This document shows positions 50,778 through 58,010 of a stretch of DNA of 64,000 nt, one piece after another. The notes under the pieces were generated by a model. The model had not been told where the DNA came from. It searched no databases and saw only the letters and a list, made by a program, of their open reading frames with translations. Positions within the stretch are counted from its first letter, which is position 1; every line of letters begins with the position of its first letter. A program made the position numbers and the translations under genes. This stretch comes from Haloferax sp. Q22 (GTDB taxonomy: Archaea > Halobacteriota > Halobacteria > Halobacteriales > Haloferacaceae): positions 62,001 to 126,000 of the forward strand of contig NZ_LOEP01000056.1 of assembly GCF_001482285.1 (NCBI RefSeq), in the 5' to 3' direction.

Positions 50778-51827
50778 ATGACAGAGGACGCCGATTCGTT
50801 CGTGGAACACAGGAAACTCATCATCGCCGGCTCGGGCATCTCCGGGCTTTCGTCCGCCATCTACGCGGCCCGCTCCAACAACGAGCCGCTGGTGCTTGAG
50901 GGCGACGAGCCGGGCGGACAGCTCACGCTCACGACCGAGGTGGACAACTACCCCGGCTTCCCCGAGGGCATCTCCGGCCCGGAGCTCATCAACAACATGA
51001 AAGAGCAGGCCGAGCGCTTCGGCACCGAGATTCGCCACGGCATCATCGAGGACGTTGACGCCTCGGAGCGCCCGTTCACGGTCACGCTCAAGAACGGCGA
51101 CGTGTACACCGCGGACGCCATCATCGCGGCGTCTGGCGCGTCGGCCCGCACCCTCGGCATCCCCGGCGAGGAGAACCTGATGGGCTACGGCCTCTCGACG
51201 TGTGCGACCTGCGACGGCGCGTTCTTCCGCGGCGAGAAAATCATGGTCATCGGCGGGGGCGACGCCGCCGTCGAGGAGGCCAACTTCCTCACGAAGTTCG
51301 CCTCGACGGTCTACCTCGTCCACCGCCGCGAGGAGTTCCGCGCCGAGGACTACTGGGTCGACCGCCTGATGGAAAAGGTCGACGAGGGCGAAATCGAGCT
51401 CATGCTCAACACCGAGGCGACGGAGCTTCACGGCTCGCCCGAGGAGGGCGTCGACCACGTGACGCTCGTCCGCAACCCCGAGGGTCACCCGAGCGACAAG
51501 CTCGACGACCCCGAGACCGAGGAGTTCGACTTCGACGTGGGCGCGGTGTTCTACGCCATCGGCCACACGCCGAACGCCGACTACCTCGACGGCACGGGCG
51601 TCCAGCGCGACGACGACGGCTACATCGTCGCCAAGGGCGGCTCCGGCGGCGGCCAGACCGCGACCGACGTGCCCGGCATCTTCGCCGCGGGCGACGTGGT
51701 GGACTACCACTACCAGCAGGCCGCGACCGCCGGCGGCATGGGCGTGAAGGCCGCCCTCGACGCCGACGACTACCTCGAAGAACTCGAACGCGAGGAGAAG
51801 CAGGCGGCCGCGGGCGCGGCCGAATAG
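50778..51827 (+). CDS. trxB: Thioredoxin reductase (NAD(P)/FAD-dependent)
   Basis: 349 residues. FAD-binding GxGxxG as IAGSGISGLSSAIYAA, the redox-active CxxC as STCATCDGAFF (Cys142 and Cys145), the NAD(P) site VIGGGDAAVEEAN and the closing FAAGDVVDYHYQQAATA are all present. It reduces thioredoxin, sustaining peroxiredoxins such as that at 10515. An inserted loop (VAKGGSGGGQTATD) before the GD motif is unusual. TATA-like AACCTTAAGAC at ~50744 predicts a short leader. Confidence 0.92.
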   Translation: MTEDADSFVEHRKLIIAGSGISGLSSAIYAARSNNEPLVLEGDEPGGQLTLTTEVDNYPGFPEGISGPELINNMKEQAERFGTEIRHGIIEDVDASERPFTVTLKNGDVYTADAIIAASGASARTLGIPGEENLMGYGLSTCATCDGAFFRGEKIMVIGGGDAAVEEANFLTKFASTVYLVHRREEFRAEDYWVDRLMEKVDEGEIELMLNTEATELHGSPEEGVDHVTLVRNPEGHPSDKLDDPETEEFDFDVGAVFYAIGHTPNADYLDGTGVQRDDDGYIVAKGGSGGGQTATDVPGIFAAGDVVDYHYQQAATAGGMGVKAALDADDYLEELEREEKQAAAGAAE

Positions 51828-51889
51828 GCGGCATCGAGCGCTCGCGCTCGGCGTTCTGTTTTCTGACTCTGCCTTCCGCTCGGTGCTCC

Positions 51890-52075
51890 CTACGTCAGCG
51901 ACCGCAACAGCCACGCGAGGATGAAGCTAATCGCCACGAAGACGAGGTAGACGCCCGGCGCGAACCGCACGTCCACGACGCCGGCCGCGCCCGCGACCGC
52001 CACCGCGAAGAGGACGAGCCCGATGCCGACGAGCCCGTTCCCGAGGATGTTCGGAACCCCTCGTTTGGTTTCCAT
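51890..52075 (-). CDS. Small two-helix membrane protein, hypothetical
   Basis: 61 residues with two hydrophobic helices (LGNGLVGIGLVLFAVAVAGA, and PGVYLVFVAISFILAWLLRS). No charged motif beyond the ends. Common type of small haloarchaeal membrane protein; function unknown. It lies between thioredoxin reductase and the radical SAM gene on the minus strand. Confidence 0.62.
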   Translation of the reverse strand: METKRGVPNILGNGLVGIGLVLFAVAVAGAAGVVDVRFAPGVYLVFVAISFILAWLLRSLT

Positions 52076-52147
52076 ACCCCGCGGTTGGACTCGCCGAAAA
52101 ATAAGCGTACGGAGCGTTCCCAGCGGGTGAAAGGGTGCGTGATCGGC

Positions 52148-53356
52148 TCAGTCGGCCGCGCCCGGACTCGCATCGGCACCCGCGCCGCGCTCGTCGGGCG
52201 TCAGGTAGCACTGCGGGTCGGGCCCGAACAGTTCGCCCGTCGCCGCGAGCGACCGAAGCCGCGAGGAGCCGCGGCACACGTCCTGATACTGGCAGGTCGC
52301 GCACTTGCCGGTCAGGTGTTCTTTCCGCTCTCGAAGCCTGGCGAGAAGCGGGTTCGACTCGTCGTCCCAGATGTCGCCGAACGGCCGGTCCCGAACGTTG
52401 CCAAGGCTGTAGTTCTGCCAGAACTGCGTGAGGTGGACGTCGCCGCGGTAGTCCACGTCGGCGACGCGCTCGCCGGTCGGGTCGCCGCCGTTGACGCGGA
52501 GATACCGGTGAATCCGCTCGGCGTGGTCGGCGTCGAGTTCCTCACGGGCGTACTCGACCACGTAGGCGGAGTCGGCGTAGTTGCCGACCAGAAGCGTCTC
52601 TATCTCCTCGCCCTCGGCGTGGTACTCACGGGTCATGTCGAACAGCCGGCGGACGGCGCGACGCTGGGCCTCGTCGTCGAGGTCGGCGTCGGCGATGTCG
52701 CCGCCGCGGCCGCCGTAGTCGAGGTGGTAGAAACAGAAGCGGTCGACGCCCACGTCGTACAGCAGGTCCACCACGTCCTCCATGTCGGCGGCGTTGTGCT
52801 CGGTGATGGTGTACCGGAGGCCGGTCTTGAGCCCCACAGAGAGGCAGTTTTCGATGCCGCGGACGGCGGCGTCGAACGCGCCGTCCTTCCCGCGGAAGCG
52901 GTCGTTGCGCTCCTCTAACCCGTCGACTGAGACGCCGGCGTAGGAGAGTCCGGCGTCGCGGAGCGCTCGGGCCTTCTCCTCGGTGATGAGCGTCCCGTTG
53001 GTCGAAAGCACGGCCCGGATGCCGGCGTCGGTGGCGTAATCGACGAGTTCGACGAGGTCCTCGCGGACGAGCGGCTCGCCGCCCGAAAACAGCAAGACAG
53101 GCACGTCGTAGGCCGCGAGGTCGTCGATGAGCCCCTTCGCCTCGGCGGTCGAGAGTTCGCCCTGCGCGGGGTCGAGGTCGGCCCCGGCGTAGCAGTGTTC
53201 GCAGTAGAGGTTACAGCGCCGCGTCGTGTTCCAAACCACGACCGGGCGTTTCTGTTTCTCCTCGCGTATCTGGTCGATGTCGGCGTCGGGGTCGTCGTAG
53301 CGGAGGCCGTCACCCTCGGCTCCCTGCCCGCACAGGAGCTTGCTGATGGAAATCAC
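52148..53356 (-). CDS. Radical SAM/SPASM enzyme (AhbC/AhbD/NirJ-like)
   Basis: 402 residues from a GTG. The 4Fe-4S/SAM motif is RRCNLYCEHCYAG (CxxxCxxC, ~residues 48-55), with the GGEP loop (LLFSGGEPLV) and a C-terminal SPASM cluster (KCATCQYQDVCRGSSRLR then DPQCYL). The N-terminus ISKLLCGQGAEGDGLRYDDP and the overall layout resemble the alternative heme pathway enzymes (12,18-didecarboxysiroheme deacetylase or heme synthase); the same fold also modifies peptides. Its GTG overlaps the stop of the upstream PaaB-like partner gene, so the two are translationally coupled. Which reaction it performs is open. Confidence 0.8.
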   Translation of the reverse strand: MISISKLLCGQGAEGDGLRYDDPDADIDQIREEKQKRPVVVWNTTRRCNLYCEHCYAGADLDPAQGELSTAEAKGLIDDLAAYDVPVLLFSGGEPLVREDLVELVDYATDAGIRAVLSTNGTLITEEKARALRDAGLSYAGVSVDGLEERNDRFRGKDGAFDAAVRGIENCLSVGLKTGLRYTITEHNAADMEDVVDLLYDVGVDRFCFYHLDYGGRGGDIADADLDDEAQRRAVRRLFDMTREYHAEGEEIETLLVGNYADSAYVVEYAREELDADHAERIHRYLRVNGGDPTGERVADVDYRGDVHLTQFWQNYSLGNVRDRPFGDIWDDESNPLLARLRERKEHLTGKCATCQYQDVCRGSSRLRSLAATGELFGPDPQCYLTPDERGAGADASPGAAD

Positions 53357-53697
53357 TCGGCCGACACCCCGTTTTCGGCACCGCGGACGTCTCTCGCGGC
53401 GTCACGGTTCTCTGTCTCGCCGTTCGACCCCTCACCCTTCGCCGCGAGGTCGTTCCCACCGAGACGGAGGAACTCGTCGGCCGGCGCGAGCCAGAGGTCC
53501 GCGTCGCCGTCGCCGAACAGCGTCCGCGCCTGCTCGGTCGCGAGGTTCTCGGCGGGCGCGCTCACGCTGCCGACGTGGCGCATCGGCTCGGCCGACGCGT
53601 CGCGGTAGAACACTTCCCACTGGCGGCTGCCGTCGATTCGCGGTCGTCGCCTCGGGTCGTCGTCGTCCATGTCATCGCCTTCGGGTGGAGTGGCCAC
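53353..53697 (-). CDS. PaaB-like small protein, radical-SAM partner (Htur_1727 type)
   Basis: 114 residues. The core QWEVFYRDASAEPMRHVGSV, then a helix with QARTLFGDGDADLWLAPADE, matches the PaaB fold (EVF-x-R ... HVGS ... AR ... W) and the haloarchaeal protein family reported as partner of radical SAM/SPASM genes (candidate RiPP precursor or carrier). The first ~22 residues are acidic and the last ~35 are a charged disordered tail. Its stop overlaps the GTG of the radical SAM gene (GTGA), so it is the first gene of a coupled pair. Role as substrate or delivery subunit is unproven. Confidence 0.75.
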   Translation of the reverse strand: MATPPEGDDMDDDDPRRRPRIDGSRQWEVFYRDASAEPMRHVGSVSAPAENLATEQARTLFGDGDADLWLAPADEFLRLGGNDLAAKGEGSNGETENRDAARDVRGAENGVSAE

Positions 53698-53770
53698 GCT
53701 CGTTTCGCCCGTTTTCAGCGCGTGGGAATCGAAGCTTTAGACTTGTTCGGCCACTCACTACGGCCAGCTA

Positions 53771-54280
53771 ATGACGCAACGGTTCACCCGGCGGTCGGTT
53801 CTCCGCGCAACGGCGGCTTCGACAGGTATCGCGCTGCTGGCGGGCTGTTCGAGTTCGTCCGGCGGCGCGGACGACGAGGGCGGGGATGGCGACAGTTCCT
53901 CCGATGGGGAAGGCACCTCCGAACACGAGATGCGGGACTTCGGCGGCTGGTTCGACCGGACGGCGAACTACGACGGCGTCCACGACCTGACGGGACAGGA
54001 CACCGTCACGGTCGCGGTCGGCGCGGCCGGCAACGGCGGCGGCTACGCGTTCGCCCCCGCCGCGGTGCAGGTCTCGCCGGGGACGACGGTCGTCTGGGAG
54101 TGGACCGGAAACGGCGGCACCCACAACGTCGTCAACCGCGAAGACGGGCTGTTCGAGTCGGAACTCACCGTCTCAGAGGGCCACACGTTCGAGTACACGT
54201 TCGAGGAGTCCGGCGAGTACAAGTACGTCTGCGTCCCGCACGAGACGCTCGGGATGGTCGGGGTCGTCGTCGTCGAGTAA
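53771..54280 (+). CDS. Halocyanin-type blue copper lipoprotein
   Basis: 169 residues. Tat signal (FTRRSVLRATAAS) with a lipobox (LLAGC, ~residue 22), an acidic Ser/Asp linker, then a cupredoxin domain whose ligands are His in GGTHNVVNRE and the Cys-x-x-x-x-His...Met set in YVCVPHETLGMVG. The domain start with the DRTANYDGVHDLTGQD element is typical of halocyanins. Divergent from the PaaB-like/radical SAM pair across a 73-bp gap with a TATA-like GCTTTAGAC. Confidence 0.93.
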   Translation: MTQRFTRRSVLRATAASTGIALLAGCSSSSGGADDEGGDGDSSSDGEGTSEHEMRDFGGWFDRTANYDGVHDLTGQDTVTVAVGAAGNGGGYAFAPAAVQVSPGTTVVWEWTGNGGTHNVVNREDGLFESELTVSEGHTFEYTFEESGEYKYVCVPHETLGMVGVVVVE

Positions 54281-54362
54281 GCGTCCGTCGTCGCGCTCGC
54301 GTCGTCGCGGGCGAGTGAACTCCTCGACCCTCAGTCCGCGGGCAGGCCGGCCGGCGTCGGCA

Positions 54363-54497
54363 TCACGCGGACCGCAGGGTGTCGTTCAGCGGCGCGGTAC
54401 AGAGGACACAGCCGGTCTCCCGGAGCGTCCGCATCATCGGCTCGTTGACCCGATAGCGCTCGCCGCACTCGGGACAGGTCACGTCGAACTCGCGCAT
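54363..54497 (-). CDS. 44-residue zinc-ribbon protein (DUF7560-like)
   Basis: A very short gene: MREFDVTCPECGERYRVNEP, then MMRTLRETGCVLCTAPLNDT. Two CxxC pairs (CPEC, CVLC) spaced 23 residues apart give a one-zinc ribbon. Haloarchaeal genomes have many such one-ribbon proteins, some affecting biofilm and stress traits. Codon use and the clean ATG-to-TGA frame support a real gene despite its size. It sits downstream of the Bat-type regulator on the same strand. Confidence 0.75.
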   Translation of the reverse strand: MREFDVTCPECGERYRVNEPMMRTLRETGCVLCTAPLNDTLRSA

Positions 54498-54591
54498 CGT
54501 TGCTCACCGACTAGTGGTACGCCGTGGAGACTCGAGGGGGTGCACCCTGCATTCGCGGGGGGCTGATACCCCGTCGGCGCGTCTCATCTCG

Positions 54592-55233
54592 TCACCCCTG
54601 GAGGATAGCACCCATGAGCTTCTTTTGCGCCATGGCGAGGTGCTCGGAGAACGTCGAGGTCGTGATGCCGAGTTCGGTGGCGACCTCGCCCTTGTTGGCG
54701 CGCCGCGGGTGGTCGAAGTAGCCCATCTCGTGGGCCGTCTCCAGCACCTCGCGCTGACGGTCGGTGAGTTGGCCGCGTTCGACCAACACGAGGTCCCGCG
54801 ACTCGTCGGACGACGACTGGAGCAGTCGGCGCACGTCCACCGATCCCGACGACTCCCGGAGGGAAGCGACCACGTCGCGGAGCGTCTCCACGTCGGGCGC
54901 GTGGAACGTCAGAAACAGCGCGCCGTCGCGCGTCTGCACGTCCACGACCGGGCAGTCGAACGCCTCGACGCGCTCGCAGGGACAGCCGATGCCGCCCTCG
55001 CGGTCGAACCGGTAGACGCTGCCGTCGCCGTACTCGAACAATTCCTCCATCTCCTCGGGGACGTCGGTGTCGTCGTCAAAGACGAACTCCTCTATGACCG
55101 ACCCGCGCTCGTTGGGAGCCATGCTCCGCGAGAGCGCGTAGCCCGAGGTGTCGCCCTCGGAGACGGTTGCGACCGGACAGCCATCCGGCCCCGTCACCTT
55201 CAACTCCGCTCTGATGCCCGCTGCGCTCGTCAT
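54592..55233 (-). CDS. Bat-type HTH-10 transcriptional regulator
   Basis: 213 residues from the ATG at 55233. Residues ~1-140 form the bacterio-opsin-activator-associated domain (SVIEEFVFDDDTDVPEEMEE, DREGGIGCPCERVEAFDCPV); the C-terminal HTH_10 reads LTDRQREVLETAHEMGYFDH ... ELGITTSTFSEHLAMAQKKL. Cys-rich GCPCERVEAFDC may sense redox or metal. A TATA (TTTATATC on the minus strand, 55260-55267) lies ~30 nt upstream. Divergent from a winged-helix gene; targets unknown. Confidence 0.9.
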   Translation of the reverse strand: MTSAAGIRAELKVTGPDGCPVATVSEGDTSGYALSRSMAPNERGSVIEEFVFDDDTDVPEEMEELFEYGDGSVYRFDREGGIGCPCERVEAFDCPVVDVQTRDGALFLTFHAPDVETLRDVVASLRESSGSVDVRRLLQSSSDESRDLVLVERGQLTDRQREVLETAHEMGYFDHPRRANKGEVATELGITTSTFSEHLAMAQKKLMGAILQG

Positions 55234-55259
55234 AAGAGTATGCAGTCGCTCCAACCTCT

Positions 55260-55295
55260 GATATAAACACCCCCGATACACCGGGCCTTTATATC
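55260..55295. promoter_or_regulatory. Divergent TATA pair (GATATAAA/TTTATATC inverted repeat)
   Basis: GATATAAA (55260-55267) and TTTATATC (55288-55295) are exact inverted copies separated by 20 bp. The left one is at the right distance to serve as TATA of the Bat-type gene; the right one would drive rightward transcription with a ~90-nt leader before the winged-helix gene. A further TATA-like GGTATAAAG at ~55350 is better placed for that gene. Confidence 0.5.
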
Positions 55296-55416
55296 GTGGT
55301 CCGTTTCCTCCGCCCGTCGTCGCCACGCGGCCCGCGGCCGGTCGCCGAGGGTATAAAGCGCCCTGTATATTCCGGGTGCCCTTCGACGGGCGACGCGGGC
55401 GAATCTACGGGTGAGC

Positions 55417-55764
55417 ATGCAGACCGGCCTCAGACGCACGCCGACCGGACCGAAGCCCGCCGAACTGGAGGCGGAACAGGTGCTGGAAGCGCTCTCGGAC
55501 CGCGCGTGCCGGCGAATCCTCACGACGCTACAGAGCGCGACCGAGCCGATGACCGCACAGGACCTCTCCGAGGCGTGCGACGTGCCGCTGTCGACGACCT
55601 ACCGGAAAGTCGAACAGCTCTCGGAGGCGGCGCTGCTCGACGAGACGCTCCAACTGCGGGCGAACGGGACGCACACCAACCAGTACCGGTCGAACGTCGA
55701 GTCGGTCACGGTCTCGCTGAGCGACGACCGGGGGCTGGAAGTCGCCCTCGGAGGGGACCGCTGA
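55417..55764 (+). CDS. Winged-helix transcriptional regulator
   Basis: 115 residues from ATG 55417 (GTG 55411 is an alternative). Helix-turn-helix core: QVLEALSDRACRRILTTLQS, then TAQDLSEACDVPLSTTYRKV and a wing with LLDETLQLRANGTHTNQYRS. ArsR-like layout as found in many haloarchaeal HTH proteins. The stop overlaps the start of the next small gene (TGATG). Paired divergently with a Bat-type regulator. Confidence 0.83.
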   Translation: MQTGLRRTPTGPKPAELEAEQVLEALSDRACRRILTTLQSATEPMTAQDLSEACDVPLSTTYRKVEQLSEAALLDETLQLRANGTHTNQYRSNVESVTVSLSDDRGLEVALGGDR

Positions 55765-55964
55765 TGGGGTCGGAGCCGGCGCATCCGCCGGACTCGGGGA
55801 GCGAACATCCCGTGCGCCCGCGGCTCGCGTCTCGGCTGACCACGCATCCCGACGGGCGCGAGGAGTGCACGATTTACCCGGCCGACGCGACGCCCGAAGA
55901 ACAGCTGACCCGGTGGCTATCGGCGTTCGAAGGGAGCTTCGTCGACCTCGAATCGATGGAGTAA
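55764..55964 (+). CDS. Small protein coupled to the winged-helix regulator (DUF7511-like)
   Basis: 66 residues: an acidic, Pro-rich start, a strand pair (RPRLASRLTTHPDGREECTI, YPADATPEEQLTRWLSAFEG) and a short acidic end. The pattern ECTIYP-x(6-8)-W-x-x-A is seen in a small haloarchaeal family. Start overlaps the regulator stop, so the two are co-translated; it may modulate the regulator. Function unknown. Confidence 0.7.
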   Translation: MGSEPAHPPDSGSEHPVRPRLASRLTTHPDGREECTIYPADATPEEQLTRWLSAFEGSFVDLESME

Positions 55965-55984
55965 GCGTCGGCGTGACCGGAAGG

Positions 55985-56683
55985 TTACAGTCGGTCGGGG
56001 TCGACGCCGTCGTCGCTCTTGCTCCACGGGCGCGGGCTGTCGAGCGCCATGAGGTACTCTTCTAAGAGGGTCGGAAACGCTCGCCCGCGGAGGTTTCGAA
56101 GGCCGAAGTCGGCGGCCCAACTGATGATGCCGGTGTCTTCCGTGACGACGCCGGCGTTGAGTTCGCGGGCGAGGATGAGGAGGTCGAAGTCCTCCCGGGA
56201 GTCGAGGACGCCCTGTCTGAGCGCGCCGCGGTAGTCCTCGCGGAGGTCGGAGATGACCTTGTCCACGTCGGAGAGCTTCGACCCGCCGTTGGACCGCTGT
56301 TTCGACTCTTCGGCCTTTCGGACGGCCTTCTCGGAGACGCGGAGGCCGCGATTGACCCGGTCTGACATCTCGTCGATGAAGCGGTAGACGACCTCCGCGG
56401 GGATGTACACCTCGTAGCGGTCGGGGTGTTTCTTGATGACCCACGTGTCGAGCTTGCCGAGTACGTCCTCCGAGACGCCGCGCTCGCGCAGGATGTGTTC
56501 CAGCTCCGCGGCGATAGAGGGCGGCATGTAACACGAGATGTTCAGGTCCAGCCGCGCGGCGGCGATGGTGTCGAGGAGCCGTTCGATTCTCTCCTCGAAC
56601 GTCTCGTCGTCGTCTCGAATCTCCTCGGAGAGAAACAGCGAGGTGTCGAGCACGAACCGTTGTTTCAGCGGGTACTCGGCCAT
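55985..56683 (-). CDS. HARP: RNA-free ribonuclease P / RNA ligase partner protein
   Basis: 232 residues. The PIN-type nuclease start [16 protein letters not shown] has the first catalytic Asp, and the acidic cluster returns in [20 protein letters not shown] and VTEDTGI. The long helical insert with [16 protein letters not shown] is characteristic of HARP (homologue of Aquifex RNase P), formerly labelled RNA ligase partner. HARP cuts tRNA 5' leaders without RNA. The window also has an RNase P protein subunit gene (8000), so this organism appears to hold both systems. Confidence 0.9.
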   Translation of the reverse strand: MAEYPLKQRFVLDTSLFLSEEIRDDDETFEERIERLLDTIAAARLDLNISCYMPPSIAAELEHILRERGVSEDVLGKLDTWVIKKHPDRYEVYIPAEVVYRFIDEMSDRVNRGLRVSEKAVRKAEESKQRSNGGSKLSDVDKVISDLREDYRGALRQGVLDSREDFDLLILARELNAGVVTEDTGIISWAADFGLRNLRGRAFPTLLEEYLMALDSPRPWSKSDDGVDPDRL

Positions 56684-56757
56684 CGTTCGTCAGTTGGTAC
56701 CGCGGCACTATGACCCTTCCCCGTGGATAAAACTGAGAGAAACCGAGAGCGGGAGGC

Positions 56758-57927
56758 TCAGAACAGCGGTTCGATGCGGTCGTCGCCGGTCGAGACGAGG
56801 TCGTCGAGCGACGCCGCGCTGGACTCGCGCTTGGCGAGCATGTCGCGTTGGGTCTCGATGGCGACCGCCTGCAACTCCTTCACCCGCGGCACGTCGTAGA
56901 CGCCGGACAGGAGCACGACCGCCGCGACGAAGTTCGAGTCGACGGGGTAGTCGCCGCCGCGAATCTCCATCGTTCCGGTCTCGTCTTCGAGCCACGTCCG
57001 CGCGCGCTCGATGCCGCGGCGGGAGAGCACGTCCGACGGGCCGGCGACGACGACGAGGCCGCGCTCCGCGCCGGCAATCTCACAGGGCATCGTGAGCCGG
57101 CCGAGGGCGGCGCGGCGCACGAGGCTGGTGATTCGGTTCGTCGAGTCGCCGCCGTCCTCGGCGTCGGCCTTCCCGCCGGAGAGCCGGGAGAGCAGGCCGC
57201 GCTTGGGGCGGTCGAGTTCGACGGCGGCGTAGCCGATAGTCGAGACGCCGCCGCTGCCGAGCGTGTTGATTATCTCGGAGGCGTCCACAACGGACTCCGC
57301 CACCGCGCCGGAGCCGTCGCCCTCGCCGGCGCTGAACAGCACGCCGAGGCGGCGGGCGAGTTCGGCGTTGAGGCTGCCGTAACCGGCTTCGAGCGACTCG
57401 CCGGTCTTCCGCCAGGCGTCGTTGTCGAACACGATGAGGTTGTCCACCTCGCGGACGAACGTCTGGAGCGACCGCGCGGCGTTGAGCGTGTAGATGCCGC
57501 CTTCGTCCCGCGCGGGGAGGATGCCGAGGCCGTAGACGGGCTCGGTGTAGATGTGCTTCAGTTCGCGCGCGATGACGGGAGCGCCGCCCGAGCCGGTACC
57601 GCCGCCGAGCCCGGCGATGACGAGAAACGCGTCTATCTCGTGGACCGGGAGGTCGTCGACCATCGAGAGCACCTCGCCTACGTCCTCCGCGGTCACCTCC
57701 GCGCCGAGTTCGTTGTCCGCGCCGACGCCGTGGCCCTTGACGCGCGTCAGCCCGACGAGCACCTGCCGTGATTCGGGGACGTTTCGGAGCCCCCGGAGGT
57801 CCGCGCGCGCCGAGTTGACTGCGATGGCGTCGACGACGAACCCCGTCTTCGTCCGCCGCTCGTAGTCGACGAGGGCGTCGACGACCTTGCCGCCTGCCTG
57901 TCCGATACCGATGAGTGCGAGTTTCAT
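56758..57927 (-). CDS. cetZ: CetZ-family tubulin/FtsZ-like GTPase
   Basis: 389 residues. N-terminal nucleotide loop MKLALIGIGQAGGKVVDAL, the tubulin signature GLGGGTGSGGAPVIARE (~residues 105-121) and the T6/T7 region (VDNLIVFDNDAW, and LNAELARRL). CetZ proteins polymerise with GTP and control cell shape and motility in haloarchaea. Several paralogues exist per genome; which one this is cannot be told. A short acidic-to-basic insert (GLLSRLSGGKADAEDGGDST) is notable. Confidence 0.93.
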   Translation of the reverse strand: MKLALIGIGQAGGKVVDALVDYERRTKTGFVVDAIAVNSARADLRGLRNVPESRQVLVGLTRVKGHGVGADNELGAEVTAEDVGEVLSMVDDLPVHEIDAFLVIAGLGGGTGSGGAPVIARELKHIYTEPVYGLGILPARDEGGIYTLNAARSLQTFVREVDNLIVFDNDAWRKTGESLEAGYGSLNAELARRLGVLFSAGEGDGSGAVAESVVDASEIINTLGSGGVSTIGYAAVELDRPKRGLLSRLSGGKADAEDGGDSTNRITSLVRRAALGRLTMPCEIAGAERGLVVVAGPSDVLSRRGIERARTWLEDETGTMEIRGGDYPVDSNFVAAVVLLSGVYDVPRVKELQAVAIETQRDMLAKRESSAASLDDLVSTGDDRIEPLF

Positions 57928-58010
57928 GTCCGTGTTCCTCTCAGAAAACGAACTACTAGACGCGCGCTCAGGCCTTGAATATGCTGTGCGTAGCGCTGTG
58001 CAACGACAGC

